Of a DNA stretch of 64,000 nt, positions 41,201 through 50,585 are shown in pieces; positions within the stretch are counted from its first letter, which is position 1, and each line of letters begins with the position of its first letter. The notes under the pieces are model-generated. The model saw only the letters and a list, made by a program, of their open reading frames with translations, did not search any database and was not told the origin of the DNA. This DNA comes from Novosphingobium sp. CECT 9465. Its GTDB lineage: Bacteria > Pseudomonadota > Alphaproteobacteria > Sphingomonadales > Sphingomonadaceae. The DNA lies in contig NZ_CAKLBX010000002.1 in assembly GCF_920987055.1 (NCBI RefSeq), forward strand, positions 1 to 64,000, read 5' to 3'. The translations under genes were made by a program, and so were the position numbers.

Positions 41201-41496
41201 GCTGGGTGGCGGGCATGATGCGGCACGGCTTTCGCGGGGGGGCAGAACTGGCCGCGACGCTGGACCATATGGGTGCCTTTGCGCACCTTTCAGGCAGCGT
41301 ACCGCCGCATCTGTTCGACCTTTATCACGACGCGACACTGGGCCAGACCGATGTTCGCGCATTTCTTGAACGCGAGAATCCGGCTGCGCTGGCGGCGATG
41401 GAAGCCCGCTTTGCCGCGCTCCATGCCGCCGGGCTGTGGCAGACCCGGCGCAATTCCATCCTCGCCAGCCTGCCAAGGCTTGAGGACAGGGCATGA
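38212..41496 (+). CDS. cobN: Cobaltochelatase subunit CobN
   Basis: The large subunit of the ATP-dependent aerobic cobalt chelatase, which inserts Co2+ into hydrogenobyrinic acid a,c-diamide. The 1094 residues carry the CobN/BchH pattern, including TYAERTLSGAKAILIRLIGG, FYRSYLTAHDLDPF, STYPGKTYQMAHAVGLDALA, HGTLEWLPGKSVALSDACWP and RHGFRGGAELAATLDHMGAF. It is somewhat shorter than the roughly 1250 residues usual for CobN. The partners CobS and CobT of the chelatase are not encoded in this window. The ATG at 38212 is 10 bases after the cobW stop. The stop overlaps the cobG start. Confidence 0.95.
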   Translation: MHVIFRETHGMEETAVPQDLGQEPADLVVLSFSDSDLGAFAAAWHQARADDATFPSLRLANLAALMHPLSVDTYAERTLSGAKAILIRLIGGTPYWSYGLQQVEALARSRGIVLAVLPGDGFEDARLDAASTVPVTALRELAQWCDAGGARAAQAALAALSQLAGLIDAPARTFDPLLMAGGWHPGRGVIDLEAFARDPARPLVLIVFYRSYLTAHDLDPFAALHTAFEQRGFDALSIFVPSLKAPQVREQVDRWVRGLGPAAIINATAFSARGDDGATPLDGAGVPVFQLALATSGRAGWAAASRGLSPADLAMHVVLPEIDGRVFAGVASFKEAGTRDPALGFARTIHRADAGRVGAITARVAGWIALAQTPVAERRVALVLSTYPGKTYQMAHAVGLDALASAEAILADLAEAGYATDAQAGLAALLQCTHQHWPMAEYRKALAALPDTLRAELFAAWGEPEADAAAADGAFRFAALPIGNALVALQPERGERAHRDGDYHDLSRCPRHGYVAFYLWLRQRSVDALVHIGAHGTLEWLPGKSVALSDACWPEALTGAMPVIYPFIVNDPGEAAQAKRRISAVTIGHVPPPLVQTQSGAGLARIEALLDEFSNAGGLDPARRDRLQVNIRDEARVLGLEAELGLDDAATLVEAITRIDRFVCDVKDSQFGDGLHVFGRGDQGAAERAGLLAALDGRRVPPGPSGSPFRGRSDVLPTGRNLYAIDPRAVPSRAAHAQGVTLAEELIRRHLQDHGDYPRGLVVDLWGSATMRTAGEEFAMALHLLGAKPLWDTASERVTGIEILPLALLDRPRIDVTLRISGLFRDAFPALPILFGQAVRALCLRDEPADWNPFAGQAAAPRVYGPAPGSYGLGLGDAAEVYTEAARRAAGEAWLAASDHAFDAASDAIGTFADPAGLRQRVEGADAFVHLQDLPETDLLLAADYAAHEAGFAAAKALIGGSAALYHLDNRDPGRTVARTLTEEIARVVRARAAHPGWVAGMMRHGFRGGAELAATLDHMGAFAHLSGSVPPHLFDLYHDATLGQTDVRAFLERENPAALAAMEARFAALHAAGLWQTRRNSILASLPRLEDRA

Positions 41497-42638
41497 GCAG
41501 TTTTGCGGTGAAGGGCTGGTGCCCCGATGCCTGGCACCCGATGATGGCGGGCGACGGGCTGCTGGTGCGGGTAAAGCCTCGGCTTGGCCGCCTGACGCGG
41601 GCGCAAGTGCTGGGCCTGTGCGATGCCGCCGTGGTGCACGGCAATGGCCTGATCGACATGACCGCCCGCGCCAATCTCCAGCTTCGCGGGGTGCCTGAAA
41701 CTGGCTGGCAGGCGCTGCTCGACCGGTTGCTGGTGCTGGATCTGGTGGACCCTGACCCTGTCATCGAACAGCGGCGCAACATTCTGGTCGCGCCGGATTG
41801 GCGGGTCGGTGATGACAGCCATCGCATTGCGGGCGCGTTGCTGACCCGGCTGGATGAGTTGCCCGATCTGCTCGGTAAAGTGGGCTTTGCCATCGATGCC
41901 GGTCAGACCTGCATTCTGGGTGGCGAGGCGGGCGATTTCCGCATTGAGCGCGGCGGCGATGGCGGTCTGATCCTGCGCGCCGATGGCCGCGCCACCGGTA
42001 TGGCGGTTGCTGCTGGCAGGGAAGTGGACGCGCTGATCGCGCTCGCCCACTGGTTTGCGGCCAGCGGCGGCGCGAAAGCGGGGCGCATGGCGCGACACCG
42101 GCTGGTCCTGCCCGAATGGGCCTGTGGCGACATTCTGCCCGCGCCGTCGGCTGCTTGCATCGTGCCGGGCCTTCATGATCTGGGCCTCCGTGATGGGAGT
42201 TGGGCCTATGGCTTGCCGTTTGGCCGGATAGAGGCGCGGATACTGGCCGGGATGGTGGAAGCATCGCCCGCCGCAGCGGTGCGGATCACGCCGTGGCGTG
42301 TGCTGCTGGTGGAAGGCGCGCCTGCCGTTTGCGCCGGTGGGCTGATCGATAATCCTGCCGACCCGCTGCTGCATGTCGATGCTTGCCCCGGCGCGCCCTG
42401 CTGCCCGCAGGCCTCGGTTGAAACCCGCGATCTTGCCCGCCGCCTTGCACCGCATGTCGCCGGGCGGCTGCATGTTTCGGGCTGTGCCAAGGGCTGCGCC
42501 CGCCAGCGCGCCGCCGATGTCACGCTGACCGGCCGCGATGGCCTGTTCGATCTTTCCCTGAACGCACCCGCCGGTGCGTTGCCAGTTCGCTCTGCGCTCA
42601 GCCCAGCCGAGCTTCTCGCCCATTTCGGAGCCGCTTGA
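41493..42638 (+). CDS. cobG: Precorrin-3B synthase CobG
   Basis: The O2-dependent monooxygenase that makes precorrin-3B, and so a marker of the aerobic pathway. It has 381 residues and belongs to the sulfite/nitrite reductase-like family. The siroheme/4Fe-4S cysteines are present near the C-terminus (DACPGAPCCPQASV and HVSGCAKGCARQRA). The N-terminal part (VKGWCPDAWHPMMAGDGLLV, LCDAAVVHGNGLIDMTARAN) is typical. The start overlaps the cobN stop by 4 bases (ATGA). Confidence 0.95.
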   Translation: MSSFAVKGWCPDAWHPMMAGDGLLVRVKPRLGRLTRAQVLGLCDAAVVHGNGLIDMTARANLQLRGVPETGWQALLDRLLVLDLVDPDPVIEQRRNILVAPDWRVGDDSHRIAGALLTRLDELPDLLGKVGFAIDAGQTCILGGEAGDFRIERGGDGGLILRADGRATGMAVAAGREVDALIALAHWFAASGGAKAGRMARHRLVLPEWACGDILPAPSAACIVPGLHDLGLRDGSWAYGLPFGRIEARILAGMVEASPAAAVRITPWRVLLVEGAPAVCAGGLIDNPADPLLHVDACPGAPCCPQASVETRDLARRLAPHVAGRLHVSGCAKGCARQRAADVTLTGRDGLFDLSLNAPAGALPVRSALSPAELLAHFGAA

Positions 42639-43267
42639 TGCCCCATATCTATGAAACCGATGGCGCGGCCATCTATCGCCAGTCTTTCGCCATGATCCGC
42701 GCCGAAGCCGATCTGGCGCCCTTTTTCGCTGATGAGGAACCGGTGGCGGTGCGCATGATCCACGCCGCCGGGATGGTGGACCTTGCCGCGCATATCCGCT
42801 TCTCACCCGGCTTTGCCAGTGCGGCGCGGGCGGCGCTGGCCGCTGGCGCGCCGGTGCTGTGCGATGCGCGGATGGTGTCCGAAGGGATCACCCGTGCGCG
42901 GCTGCCTGCTGATAATCAGATCATCTGCACCCTGAATGCGCCGCAAGTGCCCGACATGGCGCGGGCAATGGGTAACACCCGCTCTGCCGCCGCACTGGAA
43001 CTGTGGCGGCCGCATCTGGCAGGCGCGGTGGTGGCCATCGGCAACGCGCCAACCGCGCTGTTCCATCTGCTGAATATGCTGGAAGATCCCGATTGCCCGC
43101 GCCCTGCGGCGGTCATCGGCTGTCCGGTGGGCTTTGTCGGCGCGGCCGAATCCAAGGCCGCGTTATGGGCCGCGCCGCCGGTGCCGTGCTGCATCGTTGA
43201 AGGGCGGCTGGGCGGCAGCGCGATCACGGTTGCTGCGATCAACGCTTTGGCGAGCGGCACCGAATGA
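42635..43267 (+). CDS. cobH: Precorrin-8X methylmutase CobH
   Basis: Moves the C-11 methyl group to C-12 to give hydrogenobyrinic acid. The 210-residue product is of normal length, with MIHAAGMVDLAAHIRFSPGF (catalytic His), PVLCDARMVSEGITRARLPA, AMGNTRSAAALELWRPHLAG and IGCPVGFVGAAESKAALWA. Its ATG overlaps the cobG stop and its stop overlaps cobI, both by 4 bases, so translation is tightly coupled through this part of the operon. Confidence 0.96.
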   Translation: MMPHIYETDGAAIYRQSFAMIRAEADLAPFFADEEPVAVRMIHAAGMVDLAAHIRFSPGFASAARAALAAGAPVLCDARMVSEGITRARLPADNQIICTLNAPQVPDMARAMGNTRSAAALELWRPHLAGAVVAIGNAPTALFHLLNMLEDPDCPRPAAVIGCPVGFVGAAESKAALWAAPPVPCCIVEGRLGGSAITVAAINALASGTE

Positions 43268-44001
43268 GCGCGGCCCTTTCCTGCGGGACGATCCACGGCG
43301 TGGGTTTGGGTCCGGGTGCGCCCGATCTGTTGAGCGTTCGCTCTGACCGGCTGGTGCGTGGCGCCCGCCACGTGGCCTATTTCCGCAAGGCCGGGCGACC
43401 AGGACAGGCGCGGCGGATTGTCGAAGGAATGCTGCGCCCCGACGTGATCGAAATCCCGATGGAATATCCGGTGACGACCGAGATTCCGTTATCCGACCCG
43501 CGCTACAACGACTGTCTTTCCGCTTTCTATGCCGAATGCACGCAGCGATTGGTCATGCTGGCGCAGGCAGGCGAAGACGTGGTCGTGCTGTGTGAGGGCG
43601 ATCCGTTTTTCTACGGTTCATTCATGCATTTGCACACCCGGCTGGCGGGCACGGTTCCGGTGGCAGTGGTTCCGGGTATCACCGGCATGGCCGGGGCGTG
43701 GAACGCAACCGGCATCCCGATCACCTGGGGCGACGATGTGCTGACCATCGCGATGGCGACCCTGCCCGAGGATGAACTGGTGCGACGCATCCGCGATACA
43801 GATGCGCTGGTGGTGATGAAGATCGGGCGCAACCTGCCCAAACTGCGCCGCGCGGTGGCCGCTGCCGGGCGCGAGGATGCGGCATGGCTGGTCGAACATG
43901 CCGCCATGCCAGGTCAGCGGGTCACGCGGCTGATCGAGGCCGAAACGGTCACGCCCTATTTCTCGATCCTGCTGATTCACGGCCAGGGGCGCCGGCCATG
44001 A
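43264..44001 (+). CDS. cobI: Precorrin-2 C20-methyltransferase CobI
   Basis: A SAM-dependent methyltransferase of the tetrapyrrole (TP_methylase) family that makes precorrin-3A. The 245 residues show the family start [20 protein letters not shown], the GDPFFYGSFMHLHTRL segment and VVPGITGMAGAWNATGIPIT. The end VTPYFSILLIHG is the usual C-terminus. It overlaps cobH and cobJ by 4 bases on each side. Confidence 0.95.
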   Translation: MSAALSCGTIHGVGLGPGAPDLLSVRSDRLVRGARHVAYFRKAGRPGQARRIVEGMLRPDVIEIPMEYPVTTEIPLSDPRYNDCLSAFYAECTQRLVMLAQAGEDVVVLCEGDPFFYGSFMHLHTRLAGTVPVAVVPGITGMAGAWNATGIPITWGDDVLTIAMATLPEDELVRRIRDTDALVVMKIGRNLPKLRRAVAAAGREDAAWLVEHAAMPGQRVTRLIEAETVTPYFSILLIHGQGRRP

Positions 44002-44786
44002 GTGCCGGGGCCATGAGCGGCTGGCTGGCCATCGCCGGTCTGGGGCCGGGCGACGAGGCGCTGATTACGCCCGAAGTCACCGCCGCTCTGGCCGGGGCAA
44101 GCGATGTCATCGGCTATATTCCCTATGTCGCCCGGATCGCCCCGCGCGCCGGGCTGACACTGCATCCGTCCGATAACCGGGTGGAGCTGGACCGGGCCGC
44201 CCATGCGCTGGAACTCGCGGCGCAGGGGCGGCGCGTGGTGGTGGTATCATCGGGCGATCCGGGCGTTTTCGCGATGGCCGCCGCCGTGTTCGAGGCGCTG
44301 GAGGCAGGCCCGGCCCACTGGCGCGATCTCGACATCCGGGTGCTGCCCGGCATCACCGCGATGCTGGCCGCCAGCGCGCGGGCGGGGGCGCCGCTGGGTC
44401 ATGATTTTTGCGCGATCAATCTGTCGGACAATCTCAAGCCGTGGAATTTGATCGAAAAACGGTTGCGGCTGGCGGCAGAGGCGGACTTTGCCATGGCCTT
44501 CTACAACCCGAGGTCAAAAGCCCGGCCCGAAGGTTTCGAACGTGTGCTGGAATTGCTGCGCGAAGTGTGCGGCCCGGATCGCCCGATCTTGTTCGCCCGC
44601 GCCGTATCGACGCCCGACGAGCAATTGCGGATCGTACCGCTGGGTCAGGCCCGTGCAGACATGGCCGACATGCGGACCATGGTGATCGTCGGATCAAGCC
44701 TGACGCGGATCATCGAACGGACAAGTGGGCGAAAGCTCGGTCCGATCCTCTACACGTCGCGTTCGGCCTTGGGTTCGGCGTCATGA
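43998..44786 (+). CDS. cobJ: Precorrin-3B C17-methyltransferase CobJ
   Basis: The ring-contracting methyltransferase that follows CobG. The 262 residues contain LAIAGLGPGDEALITPEVTA, SDVIGYIPYVARIAPRAGLT, VVVVSSGDPGVFAMAAAVFE, and DFCAINLSDNLKPWNLIEKR, all diagnostic for CobJ/CbiH. The ATG at 43998 overlaps the cobI stop. Its 3' end overlaps the end of the convergent cobK gene by 37 bases. Confidence 0.95.
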   Translation: MSAGAMSGWLAIAGLGPGDEALITPEVTAALAGASDVIGYIPYVARIAPRAGLTLHPSDNRVELDRAAHALELAAQGRRVVVVSSGDPGVFAMAAAVFEALEAGPAHWRDLDIRVLPGITAMLAASARAGAPLGHDFCAINLSDNLKPWNLIEKRLRLAAEADFAMAFYNPRSKARPEGFERVLELLREVCGPDRPILFARAVSTPDEQLRIVPLGQARADMADMRTMVIVGSSLTRIIERTSGRKLGPILYTSRSALGSAS

Positions 44787-45511
44787 CCCAGCCAGACCAG
44801 TACATCTTCCGGGCGATAGCATTCGGCCCGGCCCGGAACGGCAGGGCGATCAATCATCAGGACCGGCAGGCCCAGATCCCGTGCGGCGATCAGCTTGGCC
44901 TCTGCGCCTTGCCCGCCAGCGTTCTTGCACACCACCAGATCGATGGCGTGCGCCTCCATCAATGCGCTGTCGCCTGTGGCGGTGAACGGCCCGCGATCGA
45001 CGATCAGGGTGTGATGGGGCAAGCCCGGCGGCTGGTCTGGCGCATCGACAAAGCGCAACAGATAATGATGCTGCGGCTGGGCAGCGAAGGCTGCCACATG
45101 CATCCGGCCCAGCGCCAGCATTACGCGGCGGGAGTGCCCGGCCAGCGCTGCCACCGCACCGTCGATGCTGGCAACGCGGGTCCAGCGGTCTCCGGCGACC
45201 GGTTGCCACGCCCGGCGGGTCAGCGCTACATGAGGCACTCCGGCCAGGCGGGCCGCCTCCACGGCATGGCTGCTCATCGTTGCGGCAAAGGGGTGGGTCG
45301 CGTCCACCAGATGAGTCACGCGGTGGTGGCGCAGATAATCGGCCAGCCCCGCCACACCGCCGAACCCGCCGACACGCACCGGCACCGGTTGAGCGCGGGG
45401 GTTTTCGGTCCGTCCGGCATAGCTGAGCGTCGTCGCAATGCCCCGCGCGCCAAGCAGGCGGGCAAGCGCGCTGGCCTCTGTCGTGCCGCCCAGCAGGAGG
45501 ACGTTGGGCAT
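44750..45511 (-). CDS. cobK: Precorrin-6A reductase CobK, in reverse orientation
   Basis: Reduces precorrin-6A to precorrin-6B with NADPH. The 253 residues carry [75 protein letters not shown] and VCKNAGGQGAEAKLIAARDL. It is the only gene of the cluster on the minus strand. Its ATG (45511-45509) shares two bases with the cobL ATG (45510-45512) on the other strand, and its 3' end overlaps cobJ. AGGAG lies 11 bases upstream, inside cobL, so its promoter must be within cobL. Confidence 0.95.
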   Translation of the reverse strand: MPNVLLLGGTTEASALARLLGARGIATTLSYAGRTENPRAQPVPVRVGGFGGVAGLADYLRHHRVTHLVDATHPFAATMSSHAVEAARLAGVPHVALTRRAWQPVAGDRWTRVASIDGAVAALAGHSRRVMLALGRMHVAAFAAQPQHHYLLRFVDAPDQPPGLPHHTLIVDRGPFTATGDSALMEAHAIDLVVCKNAGGQGAEAKLIAARDLGLPVLMIDRPAVPGRAECYRPEDVLVWLGHDAEPKAERDV

Positions 45512-46718
45512 GGCTGATATGGCTCCTGAAGCGTGGTTGACGATCATCGGCATTGGCGAGGACGGGCCGGACGGCCTTTCCGCCGCCGCCCGCACGGCGC
45601 TGGCGCAGGCCGGACTGGTCATGGGACCGGCACGGCACCTGTCGCTGCTGCCCGCGATTACCTGTACCATGATCGAATGGCCAGTACCCTTTGCCGATGG
45701 CATTGCCCTGCTGATGCAACATCGCGGGCAGCGGGTGGTGATGCTGGCATCGGGCGATCCGTTCTGGTTCGGGGCGGGAAGCAGTGTGGCGCGCCTGCTT
45801 GATCCGGGCGAATGGGTGGCGATCCCCGCGCCTTCCACTTTCACGCTGGCGGTTGCGCGGCTGGGCTGGCCGGTTCAGGATGTGGCCTGTCTTGGTCTCC
45901 ATGCCGCGCCGTTAGATCGGCTCAAGCCCCACCTGGCACCAGGGCGGCGCGTCATTGCACTGTTGCGCGATGGCGCGGCGGTGGCCGCGCTGGCGGACTA
46001 TCTGACCGGCCAAGGCTTTGGCGCGTCAGCGTTGCATGTGATGGAAGCGCTGGGCGGGCCGCGCGAACGGGTTCGCACCGCGCGCGCCGAGGGGCTGTCT
46101 TTCACCGACATCGCCCATCCGGTAGCGGCCGGGATCGAGTGTGCCGGGCATGGCCCGTCCTTGCCGCTGACGGCGGGCCGACCGGACCACTGGTTTGCGT
46201 CCGACGGGCAGTTGACCAAGCGTCCGGTACGCGCGCTGACGCTATCGGCGCTGGCCCCGTGTGCGGGTGAGCTGCTGTGGGATATTGGCGCGGGATCGGG
46301 ATCGATCGGGATCGAATGGCTGCTGGCCCACCTGGCCAACCGGGCCTGTGCGATAGAGGCGGATCCGGTGCGCGCGGACCGTGTGCGGGCCAACGCCGCT
46401 GCGCTGGGCGTTGATCGGCTGAAAGTTGTCGTCGGGATTGCGCCGGATGCCCTGCCACCGGGACCATTGCCCGATGCGGTGTTCATCGGCGGTGGTTTAT
46501 CGGAAGCCTTGCTGGACACGCTATGGGCACGTTTGCCCGCCGGAACGCGGCTGGTGACCAATGCGGTGACGCTGGAATCAGAAGCGCTGCTAGCCCGGTG
46601 GCATGGCCAGAAGGGCGGGAGCCTCCTGCGCATCGAACTGGCCGACGCCGCACCGCTGGGCAACCGGCACGGCTGGCGCGCGCGCTATCCGGTGGTGCAA
46701 TGGAGCGTGACGCTGTGA
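45510..46718 (+). CDS. cobL: Precorrin-6Y C5,15-methyltransferase (decarboxylating) CobL
   Basis: A 402-residue bifunctional enzyme. The N-terminal CbiE-type TP_methylase shows [40 protein letters not shown] and [16 protein letters not shown]. The C-terminal CbiT-type methyltransferase has the SAM motif [20 protein letters not shown] and [20 protein letters not shown]. The ATG at 45510 is set by AGGAGG (45495-45500) located within cobK on the other strand. The stop overlaps the next gene. Confidence 0.95.
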   Translation: MADMAPEAWLTIIGIGEDGPDGLSAAARTALAQAGLVMGPARHLSLLPAITCTMIEWPVPFADGIALLMQHRGQRVVMLASGDPFWFGAGSSVARLLDPGEWVAIPAPSTFTLAVARLGWPVQDVACLGLHAAPLDRLKPHLAPGRRVIALLRDGAAVAALADYLTGQGFGASALHVMEALGGPRERVRTARAEGLSFTDIAHPVAAGIECAGHGPSLPLTAGRPDHWFASDGQLTKRPVRALTLSALAPCAGELLWDIGAGSGSIGIEWLLAHLANRACAIEADPVRADRVRANAAALGVDRLKVVVGIAPDALPPGPLPDAVFIGGGLSEALLDTLWARLPAGTRLVTNAVTLESEALLARWHGQKGGSLLRIELADAAPLGNRHGWRARYPVVQWSVTL

Positions 46719-47095
46719 TCATCGCCGGGTTCGGCTTTCGGTCAGGCGTCGGCCTGCCTTCGCTGCGCGCGGCGTTCGCGCTGGCGGAGCAGGGGCAACC
46801 GCCGGTGACGCATCTGGCCACGGCGCAAGACAAGCTCGCAGCGCTGCTCCCTCTGGCCGAAGCGCTGGGCCTGCCGCTGATGGGCGTGGCGTCCGATGCA
46901 CTGGCTGCCGTTTCCACCCCCACGCGCTCCATCGCCAGCCTGAACGCTCGTCACGTCGGCAGCGTGGCCGAAGCGTCCGCGCTTGCCGCTGCTGGCGCGG
47001 GTGCGCGCCTGCTGTCGCCGCGCCACATCTCCCCCGATCGCATGGCGACGTGCGCCATTGCTGCCAGTGTCAACCTTCAGGGAACCCCGACATGA
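46715..47095 (+). CDS. cobE: Cobalamin biosynthesis protein CobE
   Basis: A small protein (126 residues) of the CobE/CbiG C-terminal family: [60 protein letters not shown] and [16 protein letters not shown]. The family is associated with the aerobic pathway, probably binding a corrin intermediate; no catalytic role is settled. A GTG at 46715 that overlaps the cobL stop (GTGA) is preferred; an ATG at 46700 is possible. The end overlaps cobM by 4 bases. Confidence 0.9.
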   Translation: MIIAGFGFRSGVGLPSLRAAFALAEQGQPPVTHLATAQDKLAALLPLAEALGLPLMGVASDALAAVSTPTRSIASLNARHVGSVAEASALAAAGAGARLLSPRHISPDRMATCAIAASVNLQGTPT

Positions 47096-47877
47096 CCGTC
47101 CACTTCATTGGCGCCGGTCCCGGCGCGCCCGATCTTCTCACTTTGCGCGGACGCGATCTGATCGCGGGCAGCCCGGTGTGCCTTTATGCCGGGTCGCTGA
47201 TCCCGGTCGCCGTGCTGGATCATTGCCCGCCGGGCGCCCGGATCGTGAACACCGCGCCGCTGGAACTGGACCAGATCATGGCCGAAATCGCCGCCGCCCA
47301 TGCCGCCGGGCACGATGTGGCGCGGCTGCATTCGGGCGATCTTTCGGTGTGGTCTGCCATGGGCGAGCAGTTGCGCCGCCTGCGCGCGCTGGACATTCCC
47401 TTTACGATCACACCCGGCGTCCCGGCTTTCGCCGCCGCCGCCGCTGCGCTGGAGGCAGAGCTGACCCTGCCCGCGCTGGCGCAATCGCTGGTGCTGACCC
47501 GCACACCGGGCCGCGCCAGCACGATGCCGCCCGCCGAAAGCCTGGCCAACTTTGCCGTGACCGGCGCGACGCTGGCCATTCACCTTTCGGTTCACAATCT
47601 GGCGCAAGTGGTGGCGGACCTGACGCCGGCCTATGGCGCGGATTGCCCCGTCGCGGTGGTCTGGCGCGCCAGTTGGCCCGATCAGCGGATCGTGCGCGCC
47701 ACGCTCGACACTATTGAACAGGCCATCGCCGGGAGCATGGAGCGCACCGCCCTGATCCTGGTCGGGCGGGTGCTGGCGGCGCAGGATTTTGCCGAAAGCA
47801 GCCTCTATGCGCCCGGTTATGATCGCCGGTTCAGGCCGCAGGATGCCACGTCACGTTTTGGCGGTGCGGCCGAATGA
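47092..47877 (+). CDS. cobM: Precorrin-4 C11-methyltransferase CobM
   Basis: A SAM-dependent TP_methylase, 261 residues, normal length. Signatures: [80 protein letters not shown] and [20 protein letters not shown]. The ATG at 47092 overlaps the cobE stop, and the cobM stop overlaps the start of cobB (ATGA). Confidence 0.95.
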   Translation: MTVHFIGAGPGAPDLLTLRGRDLIAGSPVCLYAGSLIPVAVLDHCPPGARIVNTAPLELDQIMAEIAAAHAAGHDVARLHSGDLSVWSAMGEQLRRLRALDIPFTITPGVPAFAAAAAALEAELTLPALAQSLVLTRTPGRASTMPPAESLANFAVTGATLAIHLSVHNLAQVVADLTPAYGADCPVAVVWRASWPDQRIVRATLDTIEQAIAGSMERTALILVGRVLAAQDFAESSLYAPGYDRRFRPQDATSRFGGAAE

Positions 47878-49208
47878 GCGCGCGCCACCAGACTCCGGGA
47901 TTGATGATCGCCGCCCCCGCATCGGGCACAGGCAAGACCACGGTGATGCTGGGCCTGCTGCGCGCCCTGACCGAAGACGGGCTGGCGGTGCAGCCGTTCA
48001 AGAGCGGGCCGGACTATATCGACCCGGCGTTTCACCGCGCGGCGAGTGGCAGGCCGTCGTTCAATCTCGATAGCTGGGCGATGGAGGACGATCTGATCGC
48101 TGCCATTGCGGCGCAGGCCGGGGGCGCGGACATGGTGCTGGCCGAAGGGTCGATGGGGTTGTTCGATGGCGTGGCCAGCAAGGGTGCGTCGGGCAATGGT
48201 GCCAGCGCCGACATGGCCCGCCGGATGGGCTGGCCGATCGTGCTGGTGCTGGATGTGTCGGGGCAGGCGCAGTCCGCCGCCGCCACCGCGCTGGGGTTCA
48301 GCAGCCTTGATCCGGGGCTGCCATTTGCCGGGGTGATCCTGAACCGCGTGGCCAGTCCGCGTCATGAACGGCTGGTGCGCAAGGGCATGGAGGCGGTGGG
48401 CATTCCGGTGCTGGGCGCCCTGCCAAGGCGCGGCGACCTGACCCTGCCCGAACGCCATCTGGGGCTGGTTCAGGCGGTGGAGCATCCCGACCTTGATCGC
48501 GCGATTGCCGAGTTTGCAGCGTTCCTGCGCGCCCATGTCGATCTTGACGTTATTCGCCTTGCCGCTGGTGCCGCACCACAAGCCGACGGCGGCAACCTGC
48601 CTGCCCCTCCGGCCCAGCGGATCGCCATGGCGCGCGATGCGGCCTTTTCGTTCGTCTACCCGCATCTGATCGAAGGCTGGCGGCGCGCCGGGGCGGAGAT
48701 CCTGCCATTCTCGCCGCTGGCCGATGAAGCGCCTGCCGCCCATGCCGATCTGGTGTGGTTGCCCGGCGGCTATCCCGAACTGCACGCCGGGACCATTGCG
48801 GCGGCTGCAACATTCCTGTCCGGCCTGCGCTGCCATGCGCAAACGCGGCCCGTGCACGGCGAATGCGGCGGCTATATGGTGCTGGGGCAGGGGTTGATCG
48901 ACAAGAGCGGAGAACGGCACCGGATGGCCGGGCTGCTGGGGCTTGTCACCAGCCATGCCCAGCGCAAGATGCACCTTGGCTATCGCCATGCCGAACTGCT
49001 GGTGCCGGTATCGCGCCTTGCCGCCGGGACCAGGCTGCGCGGGCACGAGTTCCACTATTCAACCATTGCCGAACAGAGCGACGCGCCGCTGGCGCTTGTG
49101 ACCGATGCCGAAGGCGCGGCGGTGGCCGAAAGCGGATCGCATCGCGGCCATGTCACCGGCAGCTATTTCCACATGATCGCGCCCGCTTCGTGCCGAGATG
49201 CCCAATGA
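47874..49208 (+). CDS. cobB: Hydrogenobyrinic acid a,c-diamide synthase CobB
   Basis: Amidates the a and c side chains using glutamine and ATP, the step before cobalt insertion in the aerobic route. The 444 residues have the P-loop [40 protein letters not shown], and [13 protein letters not shown]. The C-terminal class I glutaminase has the active-site Cys in [14 protein letters not shown] and the His in [14 protein letters not shown]. It overlaps cobM and cobF by 4 bases each. Confidence 0.95.
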   Translation: MSARHQTPGLMIAAPASGTGKTTVMLGLLRALTEDGLAVQPFKSGPDYIDPAFHRAASGRPSFNLDSWAMEDDLIAAIAAQAGGADMVLAEGSMGLFDGVASKGASGNGASADMARRMGWPIVLVLDVSGQAQSAAATALGFSSLDPGLPFAGVILNRVASPRHERLVRKGMEAVGIPVLGALPRRGDLTLPERHLGLVQAVEHPDLDRAIAEFAAFLRAHVDLDVIRLAAGAAPQADGGNLPAPPAQRIAMARDAAFSFVYPHLIEGWRRAGAEILPFSPLADEAPAAHADLVWLPGGYPELHAGTIAAAATFLSGLRCHAQTRPVHGECGGYMVLGQGLIDKSGERHRMAGLLGLVTSHAQRKMHLGYRHAELLVPVSRLAAGTRLRGHEFHYSTIAEQSDAPLALVTDAEGAAVAESGSHRGHVTGSYFHMIAPASCRDAQ

Positions 49209-49969
49209 TCGACCTCCACCTGATCGGTATCGGCACTGGCAACCCCGATCACCTGACAGCGCAGGCTGTCGCGGCGATGAACCGTGCCGACCTGATCCTG
49301 TTGCCGCGCAAGGGGCAGGCCAAGTCCGATCTGATCGACCTGCGCCGGGAGATCTGCGCGCAGGTGCTGACGGGGCCAACGCGGATTGTGGAATTTGACT
49401 TGCCAGTGCGCGGCAATGGGGCCACTTATCTGGATGACGTCAACGCTTGGCATGATGCCATTGCCGATGCGTGGCGGGTGCAGATCGCCGAACATTTGCC
49501 CGGCGGTGGCAAGCTGGCGCTGCTCGTCTGGGGTGATCCCTCGCTGTATGACAGCACCTTGCGCATTGCTGACCGGCTGCGCAGCGCGGGGGTGGAAATC
49601 GCCGTGCGGGTGGTGCCGGGCATCACCAGTATTCAGGCGCTGACCGCTGCCCATGCCATGCCGTTGAACCCGCTGGCCGGCCCGGTGACGATCACCACCG
49701 GGCGGCTGCTGCGCGCCCATGGCTGGCCTGCCGGAGCCGACACGATTGTCGTGATGCTTGACAGCGGTTGCGCGTTCGAGGGGCTGCAACCGCAAGGCAT
49801 CACCATCTGGTGGGGCGCTTATCTGGGCATGGCGCACGAGGCGCTGGAACAGGGCCCCCTGGCGCAAGCCGGTCCCCGGATCGCGTTGCGCCGGGCGGAA
49901 CTGCGCGCGCGCCATGGCTGGATCATGGATGTCTATCTCATGCGAAGGGAATTGGCCGATGGAACCTGA
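49205..49969 (+). CDS. cobF: Precorrin-6A synthase (deacetylating) CobF
   Basis: The C1-methyltransferase that also releases acetate; specific to the aerobic pathway. The 254 residues show DLHLIGIGTGNPDHLTAQAV, ADLILLPRKGQAKSDLIDLR, LALLVWGDPSLYDSTLRIAD, VPGITSIQALTAAHAMPLNP and MLDSGCAFEG, all typical of CobF. The ATG at 49205 overlaps the cobB stop. The stop overlaps the cobO start region by about 10 bases. Confidence 0.95.
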   Translation: MIDLHLIGIGTGNPDHLTAQAVAAMNRADLILLPRKGQAKSDLIDLRREICAQVLTGPTRIVEFDLPVRGNGATYLDDVNAWHDAIADAWRVQIAEHLPGGGKLALLVWGDPSLYDSTLRIADRLRSAGVEIAVRVVPGITSIQALTAAHAMPLNPLAGPVTITTGRLLRAHGWPAGADTIVVMLDSGCAFEGLQPQGITIWWGAYLGMAHEALEQGPLAQAGPRIALRRAELRARHGWIMDVYLMRRELADGT

Positions 49970-50585
49970 AAACCAAGTAGAAGTTGCAGGCGGCGATGCC
50001 CGCCACGCCGAAAAGATGCGCAAGAAGCAGACCGCGCAGGCCAAGATCATGGCCAGCAAGACCCGCGAACAGGGCCTGCTGATCGTCCACACCGGCAAGG
50101 GCAAGGGCAAAACCAGCGCGGCGCTGGGCATGGTGGTTCGCGCCATTGGCCACGGCATGAAAGTGGGGGTGGTCCAGTTTGTCAAAGGGGCGATGAAAAC
50201 GGGTGAAAAGGCCGTGTTCGATGCCTTTCCCGACAATGTCGAATTCAAGCCGATGGGCGAGGGTTTTACCTGGGACACGCAGGACCGCACACGCGATATC
50301 GCGGCCGCCCGCGCCGGCTGGGACGAGGTCAAGCGCATGATCGCCGATCCCAGCTATCACATGGTGCTGGCCGACGAACTGAACATCGTGCTGCGGTATG
50401 ATTATCTGCCGGTCGATGAAGTGGTGGCGGTGCTGACCGCGCGCGACATGATGAAGCACGTTATCGTCACAGGCCGCAACGCCCCCGAGGCGCTGATCGA
50501 GGCGGCCGACCTTGTTACCGAAATGACCATGGTCAAGCATCCATTCCGCTCCGGCGTGAAGGCCCAGGCCGGCATTGAATTTTGA
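49959..50585 (+). CDS. cobO: Cob(I)yrinic acid a,c-diamide adenosyltransferase CobO
   Basis: Adds the 5'-deoxyadenosyl group to cob(I)yrinic acid diamide. The 208 residues match CobO/BtuR: the P-loop LLIVHTGKGKGKTSAALGMV, VVQFVKGAMKTGEKAVFDAF, FTWDTQDRTRDIAAARAGWD and MVLADELNIVLRYDYLP, then VTGRNAPEALIEAADLVTEM. The basic N-terminal arm (RHAEKMRKKQTAQAKIMASK) covers the active site in known structures. The start overlaps cobF. Confidence 0.95.
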   Translation: MEPENQVEVAGGDARHAEKMRKKQTAQAKIMASKTREQGLLIVHTGKGKGKTSAALGMVVRAIGHGMKVGVVQFVKGAMKTGEKAVFDAFPDNVEFKPMGEGFTWDTQDRTRDIAAARAGWDEVKRMIADPSYHMVLADELNIVLRYDYLPVDEVVAVLTARDMMKHVIVTGRNAPEALIEAADLVTEMTMVKHPFRSGVKAQAGIEF

